From: a virus
IMG/VR virus record: IMGVR_UViG_3300049215_000814
Span: 1 to 28,181 of that record
Length of the DNA: 28,181 bases
Reading direction: 5' to 3' (one strand)
The translations under genes and the position numbers were made by a program. Shown piece by piece: positions 1 through 6,973 of the stretch (the first letter of the stretch is position 1; the number at the start of each line of letters is the position of its first letter). The notes below the pieces were generated by a model that did not search any database, was not told where the DNA came from, and worked only from the letters and a program-made list of their open reading frames with translations.

Positions 1-306
1 TCAAGCATCGAGTCTTCCGAAAATCAACGGTCGCTGCATGATCAGGTTGAACTGATTAAGATCCAACTCACTCGGCCAGGAGGATTCACACGCCGGATTC
101 GGGAGCGCCTTCACCCAGCGGCAGGTGTGCGATAAGCGCGAAAAGCGCGGTAAGGCCTCCCTCCACCCCAGCCTTCCGCGCTTTTCAATCAAGAGCCGAG
201 CAAAGACCTCCTTTTCAGTTGACGAATGAACACGAAGCTTGATATTCAATGGGCGAGCGCTGGCGAAGCGTTCCGTGCGGGCATACCCGCAATCCCACCT
301 GGGCAT
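1..306 (-). CDS. Doubtful small ORF at the left edge
   Basis: An open frame of 101 codons ends with TGA at the first bases of the window. Its middle part (residues 20-55) has a plausible mix of hydrophobic and charged residues (for example EKEVFARLLIEKRGRLG). I recognise no family, there is no clear ribosome binding site, and the composition is rich in Arg and Trp, as is common in chance frames of GC-rich DNA. Nothing else in positions 1-317 looks coding. It could be a real short gene, the tail of a decayed gene, or a shadow. Confidence 0.2.
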   Translation of the reverse strand: MPRWDCGYARTERFASARPLNIKLRVHSSTEKEVFARLLIEKRGRLGWREALPRFSRLSHTCRWVKALPNPACESSWPSELDLNQFNLIMQRPLIFGRLDA

Positions 307-317
307 TCACCCGAACT

Positions 318-647
318 ATGAACAAAAACATACGAATCGAAAACCCTGTGTCCGGGTGCGAGTTCACGTCGAAGAATCGCGCGCAGCGTTTCATAAAGCA
401 GGGACGGGCGGAGTGGGTCCAGACTGGAGTTTCGATACGGTTTGTTCAATCAGATCACCGCCACAGCTCCGCACAGAAAACTGTGGACCAGACGCGCTAT
501 TGGTACGAGCGATCGGCGAACACCGGCTTGGCGCAACTTGCAGAACTGGCGAACTTGCCGATGATCTCGCCAGCCGTAGCCCTGGGAATCGGGCGACGGA
601 AGGGTGCCAGCAGACACACGTTTTTGGCGACTCAGGGGCCACGATGA
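318..647 (+). CDS. Small basic protein of unknown function
   Basis: The predicted protein has 109 residues. I start it at the ATG at 318 because the region upstream in the same frame reads as low-quality sequence, while from MNKNIRIENP onward it looks like a real protein. Residues 10-35 (FTSKNRAQRFIKQGRAEWV, then SIRF) resemble a short motif I associate with small hypothetical proteins of soil bacteria and their phages, in which a T-S-x-x-R-A repeat is followed by a basic G-R-A/V-W segment. The second half has no recognised domain. It lies just upstream of the Ntn-hydrolase gene on the same strand. No function can be assigned. Confidence 0.5.
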   Translation: MNKNIRIENPVSGCEFTSKNRAQRFIKQGRAEWVQTGVSIRFVQSDHRHSSAQKTVDQTRYWYERSANTGLAQLAELANLPMISPAVALGIGRRKGASRHTFLATQGPR

Positions 648-746
648 TCGCTGCGAGCGGCCAACCTGAACGGAGGTATGTACTTCCCCAAGGGTCCAAG
701 TGATATCATCCCTTACGATTCATCGGAAGGAAGACGAGGCCCGAGG

Positions 747-1430
747 GTGACATATCAAATCGTAATGTGCGGCAAAGAAGGCTTGGTCGTGGCTAGCGAC
801 AAGCGCGAACTCAGGGAATCCGGCGGCATCGATCAAGTGGGTCATGGGTTCAGTGCCAACATGCTATCGAAGATTTACATCAATAGCGCGCATAGTCTGG
901 CATGGGCGTTCGCGGGTGGTGAAATCAGTAGAATCGCTGCAGCGTACCTTGACGATGCCTTCAACAATGCATCTTCCGATCTTTCAATCGAGGAAGTAAA
1001 ACAGACGATAGTGCAGTGTGGAAACAGCGCATGGAAAGATTATGCTCGTGGCCCCCAACAGGCTGTTGTTACGCTCGTGATCGGCCCAACAAGGACAATT
1101 CTACGCGCTACGATCACACCAACTACGGTGGTAGATGAGCTGAGTGGTACTCATCCCGTCTTCGCTGGCCAGGCGCACAGTCAAGCAAGCCTACTTCCGA
1201 CTAGATTCTATTCGAGAGACATGACCATCCCGGAATTGGCATTCTTAGCTGGATGCACGATCCGCATGGCCCACGAAGCTGATCCGCAGATAATCGACGG
1301 ATTAGATATTGCCGCATATCGTGACGCCACCAAGAGCTTCGAGTTGCTGGACCCAACTCTCTACTGGGATCGTGCAAAAGAAATTGACGCAGTGGTGATG
1401 GAATGCATTCGCAGAAACAACCCTGCGTAA
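747..1430 (+). CDS. Proteasome-like (Ntn-hydrolase fold) protein, possible threonine peptidase
   Basis: This 227-residue protein resembles the 20S proteasome beta / HslV family. I chose the GTG at 747 over the ATG at 678 (the same frame is open upstream) for two reasons. GAGG sits 7 bases before the GTG. That start also places Thr directly after Met, so removal of Met would expose Thr1, as the family requires. In mature numbering Thr1 is followed by GLVVASD with Asp17, the catalytic position in proteasomes. Lys41 in SKIYIN can stand for Lys33 after an eight-residue insertion. WAFAGGEI and later ADPQIIDGLDIAAY match the glycine turn and the D-x-x-SGG-like segment. Self-compartmentalised assembly is not shown. 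A counted sample has 25 G+C in 60 bases, well below the phage genes, suggesting cargo. It could instead be an inactive family member. Confidence 0.7.
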   Translation: MTYQIVMCGKEGLVVASDKRELRESGGIDQVGHGFSANMLSKIYINSAHSLAWAFAGGEISRIAAAYLDDAFNNASSDLSIEEVKQTIVQCGNSAWKDYARGPQQAVVTLVIGPTRTILRATITPTTVVDELSGTHPVFAGQAHSQASLLPTRFYSRDMTIPELAFLAGCTIRMAHEADPQIIDGLDIAAYRDATKSFELLDPTLYWDRAKEIDAVVMECIRRNNPA

Positions 1431-1760
1431 AGTACGTGCCTTCCGAACTTGAAGGCCCTCGGCCAGGATATCCCCCGTTCGCGTATCGCATGGGTCAACT
1501 CTGCAGGCGAAAAGGGCACGTCGCCTGGATGCGCGGGGCATTTCGTGGCAGCACGGCGCGCCCGAGGAAGTCGGTGGCCCAACCGGCCAACCTGGAACCA
1601 GACGGCGCGACACGTAGCGCCCGGGCGCGAAACAGTGGCGTCCCGTGCGCGACTTCGCGGGTTTCACGAACGCCCGGCCCGGGTTTCAGGGACCTGACTT
1701 GCGAGGCCGCGGCCGCGGGTCGGATGGCGGCGGAGTTTGCCTAGTTAGTTGCTTAATTTC
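1431..1760 (+). other. Non-coding stretch, no gene seen
   Basis: About 330 bases separate the Ntn hydrolase from the short repeats. Small open frames exist on both strands, but they are Arg/Pro-rich, lack ribosome binding sites and resemble no family. The only structure noticed is a perfect 12-base palindrome, CCGCGGCCGCGG, at 1707-1718. The GC content is high compared with the gene upstream. It may be a junction between the cargo gene and the phage module. Confidence 0.5.
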
Positions 1761-1845
1761 AGGTTGTCACCGTGCATTTAAATCGTTGATTCTTCGAGAC
1801 TGGGCCTGATTTTCCCAGGTTGTCACCCCCTTTCAAGTTGTCACC
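1761..1845 (+). repeat. Three direct copies of an A(G/A)GTTGTCACC motif
   Basis: AGGTTGTCACC occurs at 1761-1771 and again at 1817-1827, and AAGTTGTCACC occurs at 1835-1845. The last copy ends one base before the methyltransferase start codon. Copies 2 and 3 are offset by 18 bases, and copies 1 and 2 by 56. Each copy is preceded by a pyrimidine-rich TTTC or TCCC. They could be binding sites for an autoregulator (possibly the ParB-like methyltransferase), iterons, or a relic end of an IS21-type element, whose ends carry several short repeats. No transposase was seen next to them. Confidence 0.7.
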
Positions 1846-1846
1846 C

Positions 1847-3184
1847 ATGCGCAGCCCCAAACAAATCAAACCGCAGTCCCCGTCCTTCGCCGTCGAGTGG
1901 TGGCTGATTGGCCGCGTCACGCCGTATCCGAACAACGCCAGGGTGATTCCGGCGTCGGCAGTTGAGAAGGTCGCTTCCTCCATTCGAGCCTTTGGGTGGC
2001 GTCAGCCGATCGTGGTCGATGCCGATGGCGTGATTATCGTCGGGCACGTTCGGCTGCTGGCCGCGCAGTCAATGGCGATGACCCAGGTTCCCGTTCACGT
2101 CGCGCTCGATCTCACGCCCGGCCAGGTGAAGGCGTACCGGCTCATGGACAATCGGTCCCATGATGAGGCGACGTGGGATTTGGATCTGATCGGGCCGGAA
2201 CTTCAGAGCATCCAGGAACTGGACAGCGATTTCGATCTGGCGCTGACCGGGTTCGATCAAGATGAGCTCAACGCCTATCTGTTCCCGGAGGAGGAAACCA
2301 CCGGGGAAGAGGATCTGGTTTCGTTGCCGCCGGTCGTGCCGGTCACTCGGGCCGGCGACCTGTGGCTCTGCGGCGAGCACCGAGTGCTCTGCGCGGATTC
2401 GACGAGCCCGGAGGCGGTGGCCCGGTTGCTCGGTGATCGCAAACCGTTTCTGATGATCACGGACCCGCCTTACGGAATCGAGCTGGATTCAGAGTGGCGC
2501 GATCGTGCCGGACTGAACGGCTGCGGACCTGCAGAGGCGAGTTACATGAAGCACCGCACGGAGGGTCACACGCAAACGGAAATCTCGGGCGACACCCGCG
2601 CGGATTGGTCGGAAGCCTTCGCGCTGGTGCCGAGCCTCGAGGTGGCCTACGTCTGGCACGCATCGAAGTTCACGCGCGAGGTTCTCGATGGTTTGCTGGG
2701 AATCGGTTTTCTGCATCACCAGCAGATCATCTGGAACAAGGGACGCACCGTGCTGACGCGCACGCACTACTGGTTCCAACATGAGCCGTGCTGGTACGTC
2801 CGAAAAAAGAACGCGCCATGGTTCGGGAAGCCCGGCGAGAACTCCACCATCTGGGATTCTCCGTCGCCGAAGTTCATCATGGGCGGATCGGACGAGGAGA
2901 AACTCGATCACCCCACGCAAAAACCCGTCGCGCTGATGCGGCGGCCGATTCTGAATCACACCAAGCTTGGCGAACTGGTGTACGAGCCGTTCCTCGGCAG
3001 CGGCACCACGCTCGCCGCGGCGGAGTTGACGGAGCGCGTCTGCTGCGGCATTGAACTCGATCCGAAGTACGTCGATGTGGTGGTCGAGCGATGGCAGCGG
3101 CTCACGGGCACGGAAGCAACGCTCGATGGTGATGGCCGGACGTTCGAGCAGATGAAGGCCGAGCGTGTGGGGATCGCCGCATGA
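1847..3184 (+). CDS. ParB-like domain fused to a DNA methyltransferase
   Basis: The protein has 445 residues. Residues 15-110 form a ParB-N-like domain (GHVRLLAA at 66-73, DNRSHDE at 101-107). Residues 165-425 form an N4-cytosine/N6-adenine methyltransferase with DPPY at 206-209, HPTQKP at 355-360 and FLGSGTT at 382-388. The catalytic DPPY motif precedes the AdoMet-binding motif, which is the beta-class order. The same frame is open back to a TTG at 1820, but that start lies inside the repeat array, so the ATG at 1847 is preferred. No restriction endonuclease lies next to it, so it is an orphan methyltransferase of the kind common in phages. Likely roles are protection of phage DNA from host restriction or epigenetic control. 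The target sequence cannot be read from the protein. Confidence 0.9.
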   Translation: MRSPKQIKPQSPSFAVEWWLIGRVTPYPNNARVIPASAVEKVASSIRAFGWRQPIVVDADGVIIVGHVRLLAAQSMAMTQVPVHVALDLTPGQVKAYRLMDNRSHDEATWDLDLIGPELQSIQELDSDFDLALTGFDQDELNAYLFPEEETTGEEDLVSLPPVVPVTRAGDLWLCGEHRVLCADSTSPEAVARLLGDRKPFLMITDPPYGIELDSEWRDRAGLNGCGPAEASYMKHRTEGHTQTEISGDTRADWSEAFALVPSLEVAYVWHASKFTREVLDGLLGIGFLHHQQIIWNKGRTVLTRTHYWFQHEPCWYVRKKNAPWFGKPGENSTIWDSPSPKFIMGGSDEEKLDHPTQKPVALMRRPILNHTKLGELVYEPFLGSGTTLAAAELTERVCCGIELDPKYVDVVVERWQRLTGTEATLDGDGRTFEQMKAERVGIAA

Positions 3185-3325
3185 ATCGCCCGATGCCACC
3201 GCGAGATCGGGGAGGTCGAATCGCTGATCCTGTCCGGGCACCCCGATCTTCAGGGCCTGTGCCTCGCGCTCTCGGACTGGTCAGCGGAGTTGAGGATCAT
3301 CGAACGCGATGTTGGTTCCAGTTGA
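3181..3325 (+). pseudogene. Small phage ORF with an apparent frameshift
   Basis: An ATG at 3181 overlaps the methyltransferase stop as ATGA, the usual sign of a coupled downstream gene, but its own frame soon turns into Arg/Pro-rich sequence. In the next frame, positions 3203-3325 read as convincing protein (REIGEVESLILSGHPD, then LCLALSDWSAEL) ending in TGA at 3325. Removing one C near 3196 would join the two into a protein of about 47 residues. That frame also directly continues the methyltransferase past its TGA. Possible explanations are a mutation, an assembly error, or a programmed frameshift. The end overlaps the next gene by 17 bases. Confidence 0.4.
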
Positions 3326-3602
3326 AGTTCTGATTGCTGGCACTGGACTTGCCACTGGCCTGGTCGGCTCCTACGTGGGTCTTAAGAACCGCGTCCTCCT
3401 TGCGGAGGTTCAAAAGGAAGCTGCCGAATTGGAAACCCGAATGGTCTCCAGGATCTGCAACATTTATGTACGCGCCGGAGAGTGCCGTTTGCAAGAAGAC
3501 CAGGTGAGGGACGCATTATGCAAGCTGGCTGAGGAAGTCCGCGGCCTCGCGCAGCGTCATCCGCACCAGAAGCATGAACGAGAAACGCCGCCGGATCGTT
3601 GA
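3309..3602 (+). CDS. Small single-pass membrane protein
   Basis: The protein has 97 residues. Residues 3-25 (VEVLIAGTGLATGLVGSYVGL) are a probable membrane segment with small residues. Residues 27-45 and 58-80 are charged and helix-prone (LLAEVQKEAAELETR, LAEEVRGLAQ), suggesting a short coiled coil in the cytoplasm. There are two cysteines around the middle (ICNIY, GECRL). A GAGG lies 13 bases before the ATG, which is rather far. Size and layout would allow a holin or spanin-like role, but there is only one membrane segment and no endolysin nearby, so I make no functional call. It converges with the DUF3489 gene across a hairpin. Confidence 0.5.
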   Translation: MLVPVEVLIAGTGLATGLVGSYVGLKNRVLLAEVQKEAAELETRMVSRICNIYVRAGECRLQEDQVRDALCKLAEEVRGLAQRHPHQKHERETPPDR

Positions 3603-3614
3603 ACCCGGCGGCGT
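3585..3614 (-). terminator. Hairpin between converging genes
   Basis: A perfect 10-bp stem (ACGCCGCCGG paired with CCGGCGGCGT) encloses a 10-base loop. On the minus strand the stem is followed by TTTCTCGTT, a short T-rich tract, so it fits a terminator for the DUF3489 gene, which ends 15 bases before it. On the + strand no T run follows, so termination of the small membrane gene, whose stop codon lies in the loop, would be weaker. Confidence 0.6.
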
Positions 3615-3629
3615 GATGGTGGGGAAGTT

Positions 3630-4058
3630 CTACTTGGCGGTTTTGTAAACGCGGTCGCCCGCGTCGTTCTTCGAGGACTCAATATTGATGCTGTGCTTCT
3701 TGGCGGCGATGGAAATGAAACCCCTGACGCTGTGGGCCTGCCAGTCGGTGGCCTTCATGATCTCGGCGAGGGTCGCGCCCTTGGCGCGGGCGATCATGTC
3801 CAGGATTTTCGCGCCTTTGCTCTCGGCGCGCGGGGCGGTGGCTTTGCGTTCGGGCTTGGCGGCTTTCTTCGCGGCCTTGGCTGCCTTCTTCGGCGCAGCG
3901 GCTTTGGCTTTGGCACCCTTGGCGGTTTGCTGGCCCTTGGGCGCGCCCTTCTTCTGGGTGGCAGCCGTCTTCGAGGCGGCCTTCGCGAGCGCAATGGGCG
4001 CGCCCTGTTCCGCAACGGCGGCGGGTTGGGTGGTTTCTGTGGCTTCGTGGTTCTTCAT
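3630..4058 (-). CDS. DUF3489 protein with a histone-like Lys/Ala tail
   Basis: I start this 142-residue protein at the ATG at 4058, which has AAGGA about nine bases upstream. The same frame is open to 4106, but there is no better signal there. Residues 25-85 are a disordered Lys/Ala/Pro tract (KAAKAAKKAAKPERKA) like the tails of histone H1 or AlgP-type proteins. Residues 85-142 (KGAKILDMIARAKGATLAEIM, then SVRGFISIAAKK) are the DUF3489 domain, a probable winged-helix DNA-binding fold. The likely role is DNA binding. It runs against the structural genes, immediately upstream of the terminase pair, where lambda-like phages carry cos and packaging signals. A regulatory or chromatin-like role is inference. 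Confidence 0.85.
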   Translation of the reverse strand: MKNHEATETTQPAAVAEQGAPIALAKAASKTAATQKKGAPKGQQTAKGAKAKAAAPKKAAKAAKKAAKPERKATAPRAESKGAKILDMIARAKGATLAEIMKATDWQAHSVRGFISIAAKKHSINIESSKNDAGDRVYKTAK

Positions 4059-4086
4059 GGTCTTTAATCCTTTCCGTTCAAGTGCT

Positions 4087-4102
4087 TGCGCGTCTTCGCG
4101 CA
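4087..4102 (+). promoter_or_regulatory. Short hairpin in the divergent terminase/DUF3489 spacer
   Basis: TGCGCG and CGCGCA form a perfect 6-bp stem around the tetraloop TCTT. It lies in the 96-base spacer (4059-4154) between the diverging DUF3489 and small terminase genes. This spacer should hold promoters for one or both genes, though I see no convincing -35/-10 pair. In lambda-type phages cos lies just upstream of the small terminase, so the hairpin could be part of a packaging or operator site. This is weak evidence. Confidence 0.25.
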
Positions 4103-4154
4103 CCACGATTCATCACTCCGTTTGAACCGGAAAGCAAGGCGAATCTTTCTTCCA

Positions 4155-4676
4155 ATGGGGATCTCTTTACGGGCTTACGCAAAGGCGCGCGGATGCAGCC
4201 TGACCGCTGTTCAGAAAGCCATCGCCACCAAACGGATCACGAGACTCCCAGATGGCAGCATCGATGCGGAGCGCGCCAACCGGGAGTGGTCTAAGAACAC
4301 GTTCGCCGGGCAGACGGTCCGCGAAGCTGCCGCCACGCCGGAGCGGCTTCCGCCGATGCACGAGTCCCCGGCTCCGACCGGCGATCCGGTCACTGCTTAC
4401 TTGCGGGCACGCGCGGTCAAGGAGAGTTTTCAGGCGCGAACGGCCGAGCTTGATTATAAGGAGCGCGCCGGGAAGTTGATCGAAGCGACGCGTGCTTCGG
4501 AGTACGCGGCCACATTCTCCGCGATCGTCAAGGACGGCCTGATGGCGATGCCGGATCGCCTGGCTCCGATGCTGGCGGCGGTGGATGACGAGAAGACGAT
4601 TCATCGAATGCTGGGAGCTGAGATTACTGCCCTCTTGCGGAAGGTGAGCAAGTCGGTCGCGGACGCGGGTCTCTGA
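4155..4676 (+). CDS. Terminase small subunit (Nu1-like)
   Basis: The protein has 173 residues from the ATG at 4155. The frame is open back to 4086, but the sequence there reads as non-coding, and MGISLRAYAKARGC is the typical beginning. Residues 3-45 form a helix-turn-helix domain (LRAYAKARGCSLTAVQKAI, then RLPDGSIDA), as in Nu1-type small terminases that bind the packaging site. Residues 80-115 are helical (YLRARAVKESFQARTAELDY) and probably mediate oligomerisation or contact with the large subunit. The C-terminal 60 residues are helical too. The large terminase follows after a 2-base gap, which supports the call. It would recognise cos and load the large subunit onto DNA. Confidence 0.8.
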   Translation: MGISLRAYAKARGCSLTAVQKAIATKRITRLPDGSIDAERANREWSKNTFAGQTVREAAATPERLPPMHESPAPTGDPVTAYLRARAVKESFQARTAELDYKERAGKLIEATRASEYAATFSAIVKDGLMAMPDRLAPMLAAVDDEKTIHRMLGAEITALLRKVSKSVADAGL

Positions 4677-4678
4677 AG

Positions 4679-6574
4679 ATGCAGCCGTTCTCGATTCACG
4701 AAGTGGGCGCCGCGGCGATGCTGCCACCACGCGACATCACGGTCGCGAAGTGGGCCGACGAGAATCGTGTGCTCACCGGCGGTGCGGCGGCCGAGCGCGG
4801 GCAGTGGCACACGCGTCCGTATCAGCGCGAGCCGATGGAGGTGCTCAGCCCAGCGCATCCGTGCCGGCAGGTCGTGTTGCTTTCGGCGGCGCAGCTTCTG
4901 AAGACCGAAGTGCTGCTGAACTTCATCGGCTTCATTGCCGACGTCGATCCGGGGCCGGTGCTGGTGGTCGAGCCGCGCGCTGAAGACGCGAAGGCGCTCT
5001 CGAAGGATCGCGTGGCTCCCATGTTCCGCGCCACGCCGGCTTTGCGCGGGAAGATCGCGCCCGCCAAGTCGCGCGATTCGAACAACACCACGCTGCATAA
5101 AGTTCTCGCCAACGGCGAAGGACACATCACGTTCACAGGTGCGATCTCGCCGTCCGGTCTTGCGATGCGGCCAATCCGGTACGCGCTGCTCGACGAGATT
5201 GATCGTTATCCGGCGAGCGCAGGCACGGAGGGCGATCCGGTATCGCTGGCCATCCAACGCACCTCCGAGTTCGCGCATAACAAGAAGATCGTCATGGCGT
5301 CGACGCCGACAATCAAAGGCATCAGCCGGATCGAGTTGGCGTGGCTTGAAAGCGATCAGCGCGATTACTTTGTGCCGTGCCCGAAGTGCGGGGAGTACCA
5401 GGTGTTGGTGATGGGAGACGGAACCGGACCTGGACTTGTGTGGACGGAGGGGAAACCGGACGAAGCGGCGTATCGCTGCGCCGGATGCCGCGAGCTGGTC
5501 CCGAACCACGAGAAGGCGCGGATGGTCGAGAGCGGCGAGTATCGCGCGCAGAATCCTTCGTCGCCGATTCCGGGATTCCGTGTCTCGCAGTTGATCTCGC
5601 CGAAACGGAGTTGGGGGTCGATCGCGGTCGAGTTCCTCGCGGCGAAGAAGTCGCCGGAGACGCTCAAGGCGTTCGTGAATACCGTCCTCGCCGAACTGTG
5701 GGAAGAGAAGCACGAAACTCCGATGGATGAGCGCGCGCTGTGGAATCGCTGCGAGCCGTTCGAGGCCGAGGCGCCGGAGGGAGCCGCGCTGATCACCGCC
5801 GGCGTGGACGTGCAGGCGGATCGGCTCGAGGTGGAGCTCGTCGGATGGGGGCGCGACGAGGAGTCGTGGTCGATCGCCTATCACGTGATCCCCGGCGACA
5901 TCATGCGTAACGAGGTGTGGGATCAACTGGAGAGCCTGCTCACTTCCGAGTGCATGCACGATTCCGGCCTGGGCATGCGCGTAGTTGCGGCGGCCATCGA
6001 TTGCGGATTCAAAGACGCGCAGGTACTGCGGTTCACGCGCGACCGCTATGCGCGCCGCGTATACGCCGTGAAAGGACGTCCGGGCCAAACTCCGATCTGG
6101 CCGCGCAAGCCGAGCCGGAAGAATCAGACGCCATTCTTTATGGTCGGGGTCGACGCCGCGAAGACGGCGATCTATGACCGGCTGAAGATCCAGGAGCCGG
6201 GACCGGGATTCTGCCATTTCCCGCTTGGCCGCGAGCTGGAGTACTTCGAGCAGTTGACTGCGGAGAAGAAATTCACGCGCTATCACAACGGCTTCCCGAA
6301 GCAGGAATGGAAGAAGGCCGCCGGCGCGCGGAACGAGGCGCTCGATTGCCGGGTCTACGCCTACGCGGCGCTGTACGCGCTGTACGCGAGCGGGTTGCGG
6401 CTGGGTGCGCACTGCGACAAGTTCGCGCAGATGGCGGGTGGTCGACGCGCTGAGCCCAAGCCGGCGATGCCGCCTCAGGAACAACATCGGCAGCAGCCGA
6501 CGGGAGGCGTGCCGCCCGCGCTCATTGAGCGGACGACTCCCGAGCCGTGGGTCCCACGGAGGAACTGGTTCTGA
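4679..6574 (+). CDS. Terminase large subunit, GpA family
   Basis: The protein has 631 residues, the usual size for lambda GpA-type terminases (641 in lambda). The N-terminal ATPase has a deviant Walker A (SAAQLLKTE, residues 69-77) and Walker B (YALLDEID, 168-175), followed by MASTP (206-210) as a coupling motif. Two CxxC pairs (Cys234/237 and Cys267/270) form a zinc-ribbon insertion. The nuclease half begins around residue 372 with AGVDVQADRLEVE, carrying the acidic metal ligands. The protein pumps DNA into the prohead and cuts it at packaging sites. GpA enzymes usually make cohesive ends, so the phage is probably a cos type. The next gene overlaps the stop by one base. Confidence 0.97.
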   Translation: MQPFSIHEVGAAAMLPPRDITVAKWADENRVLTGGAAAERGQWHTRPYQREPMEVLSPAHPCRQVVLLSAAQLLKTEVLLNFIGFIADVDPGPVLVVEPRAEDAKALSKDRVAPMFRATPALRGKIAPAKSRDSNNTTLHKVLANGEGHITFTGAISPSGLAMRPIRYALLDEIDRYPASAGTEGDPVSLAIQRTSEFAHNKKIVMASTPTIKGISRIELAWLESDQRDYFVPCPKCGEYQVLVMGDGTGPGLVWTEGKPDEAAYRCAGCRELVPNHEKARMVESGEYRAQNPSSPIPGFRVSQLISPKRSWGSIAVEFLAAKKSPETLKAFVNTVLAELWEEKHETPMDERALWNRCEPFEAEAPEGAALITAGVDVQADRLEVELVGWGRDEESWSIAYHVIPGDIMRNEVWDQLESLLTSECMHDSGLGMRVVAAAIDCGFKDAQVLRFTRDRYARRVYAVKGRPGQTPIWPRKPSRKNQTPFFMVGVDAAKTAIYDRLKIQEPGPGFCHFPLGRELEYFEQLTAEKKFTRYHNGFPKQEWKKAAGARNEALDCRVYAYAALYALYASGLRLGAHCDKFAQMAGGRRAEPKPAMPPQEQHRQQPTGGVPPALIERTTPEPWVPRRNWF

Positions 6575-6837
6575 TGGCACTCACCACGTTGACCGTCGCT
6601 CAACTGACTTCGAACCTGAACGCGCTGTACATGGCGCTGGGGAACCCGACGCTACGCGCGCGTTTTCCCGATGGACGCGAAGTGCAATATCGAACCGTTG
6701 ACGATATTCGGAAGGCGATCGCCGAGACCGAGGACGCGATCCGGGAGGCCAGCGCCCAGAAGACCAGCAAATCCACGCTTGCGGAGCATCGGCGCGGGGA
6801 CGGCCCCTACGTGGCGGGGTTCCCTTGGTGGGAGTAA
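6574..6837 (+). CDS. gpW-like head-tail joining protein
   Basis: The protein has 87 residues. The ATG at 6574 shares its A with the terminase stop codon, and GGAGG lies inside the terminase gene about 10 bases upstream, giving translational coupling. Residues 8-60 (LTSNLNALYMAL, then DGREVQYRTVDDIRKAIAET) resemble lambda gpW in layout: a first helix, a beta hairpin with DGRxVxY, then a second helix. gpW plugs the portal after packaging and prepares it for the tail. The position directly after the large terminase and before the portal matches lambda order. The C-terminal 25 residues are disordered. Confidence 0.8.
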   Translation: MALTTLTVAQLTSNLNALYMALGNPTLRARFPDGREVQYRTVDDIRKAIAETEDAIREASAQKTSKSTLAEHRRGDGPYVAGFPWWE

Positions 6838-6909
6838 TGGTGACGCCGCGGCATGTAGTCTCCCGCACCCCCGATATCGTGCGTCCGGGTTGGATCCGAC
6901 GAAAGTCGC

Positions 6910-6929
6910 ACCTCGTTATTCGGCGAGGT
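6910..6929 (+). repeat. Inverted repeat downstream of the gpW-like gene
   Basis: ACCTCG and CGAGGT form a perfect 6-bp stem around an 8-base loop, in the 136-base spacer between the gpW-like gene and the minus-strand membrane-protein gene. No T run follows on either strand, so a terminator is not well supported. I see nothing else in this spacer. Confidence 0.3.
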
Positions 6930-6973
6930 TCATGTTGGTGAACTGCCTTCACTATTAGGGCGCATCGACTCGC

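Noticed and set aside
4601-6580. Open frame of 659 codons antisense to the large terminase
   Set aside because: It mirrors the GC-rich terminase codons, is full of Arg/His/Leu, has no ribosome binding site and resembles no family, while the + strand product is unmistakable.
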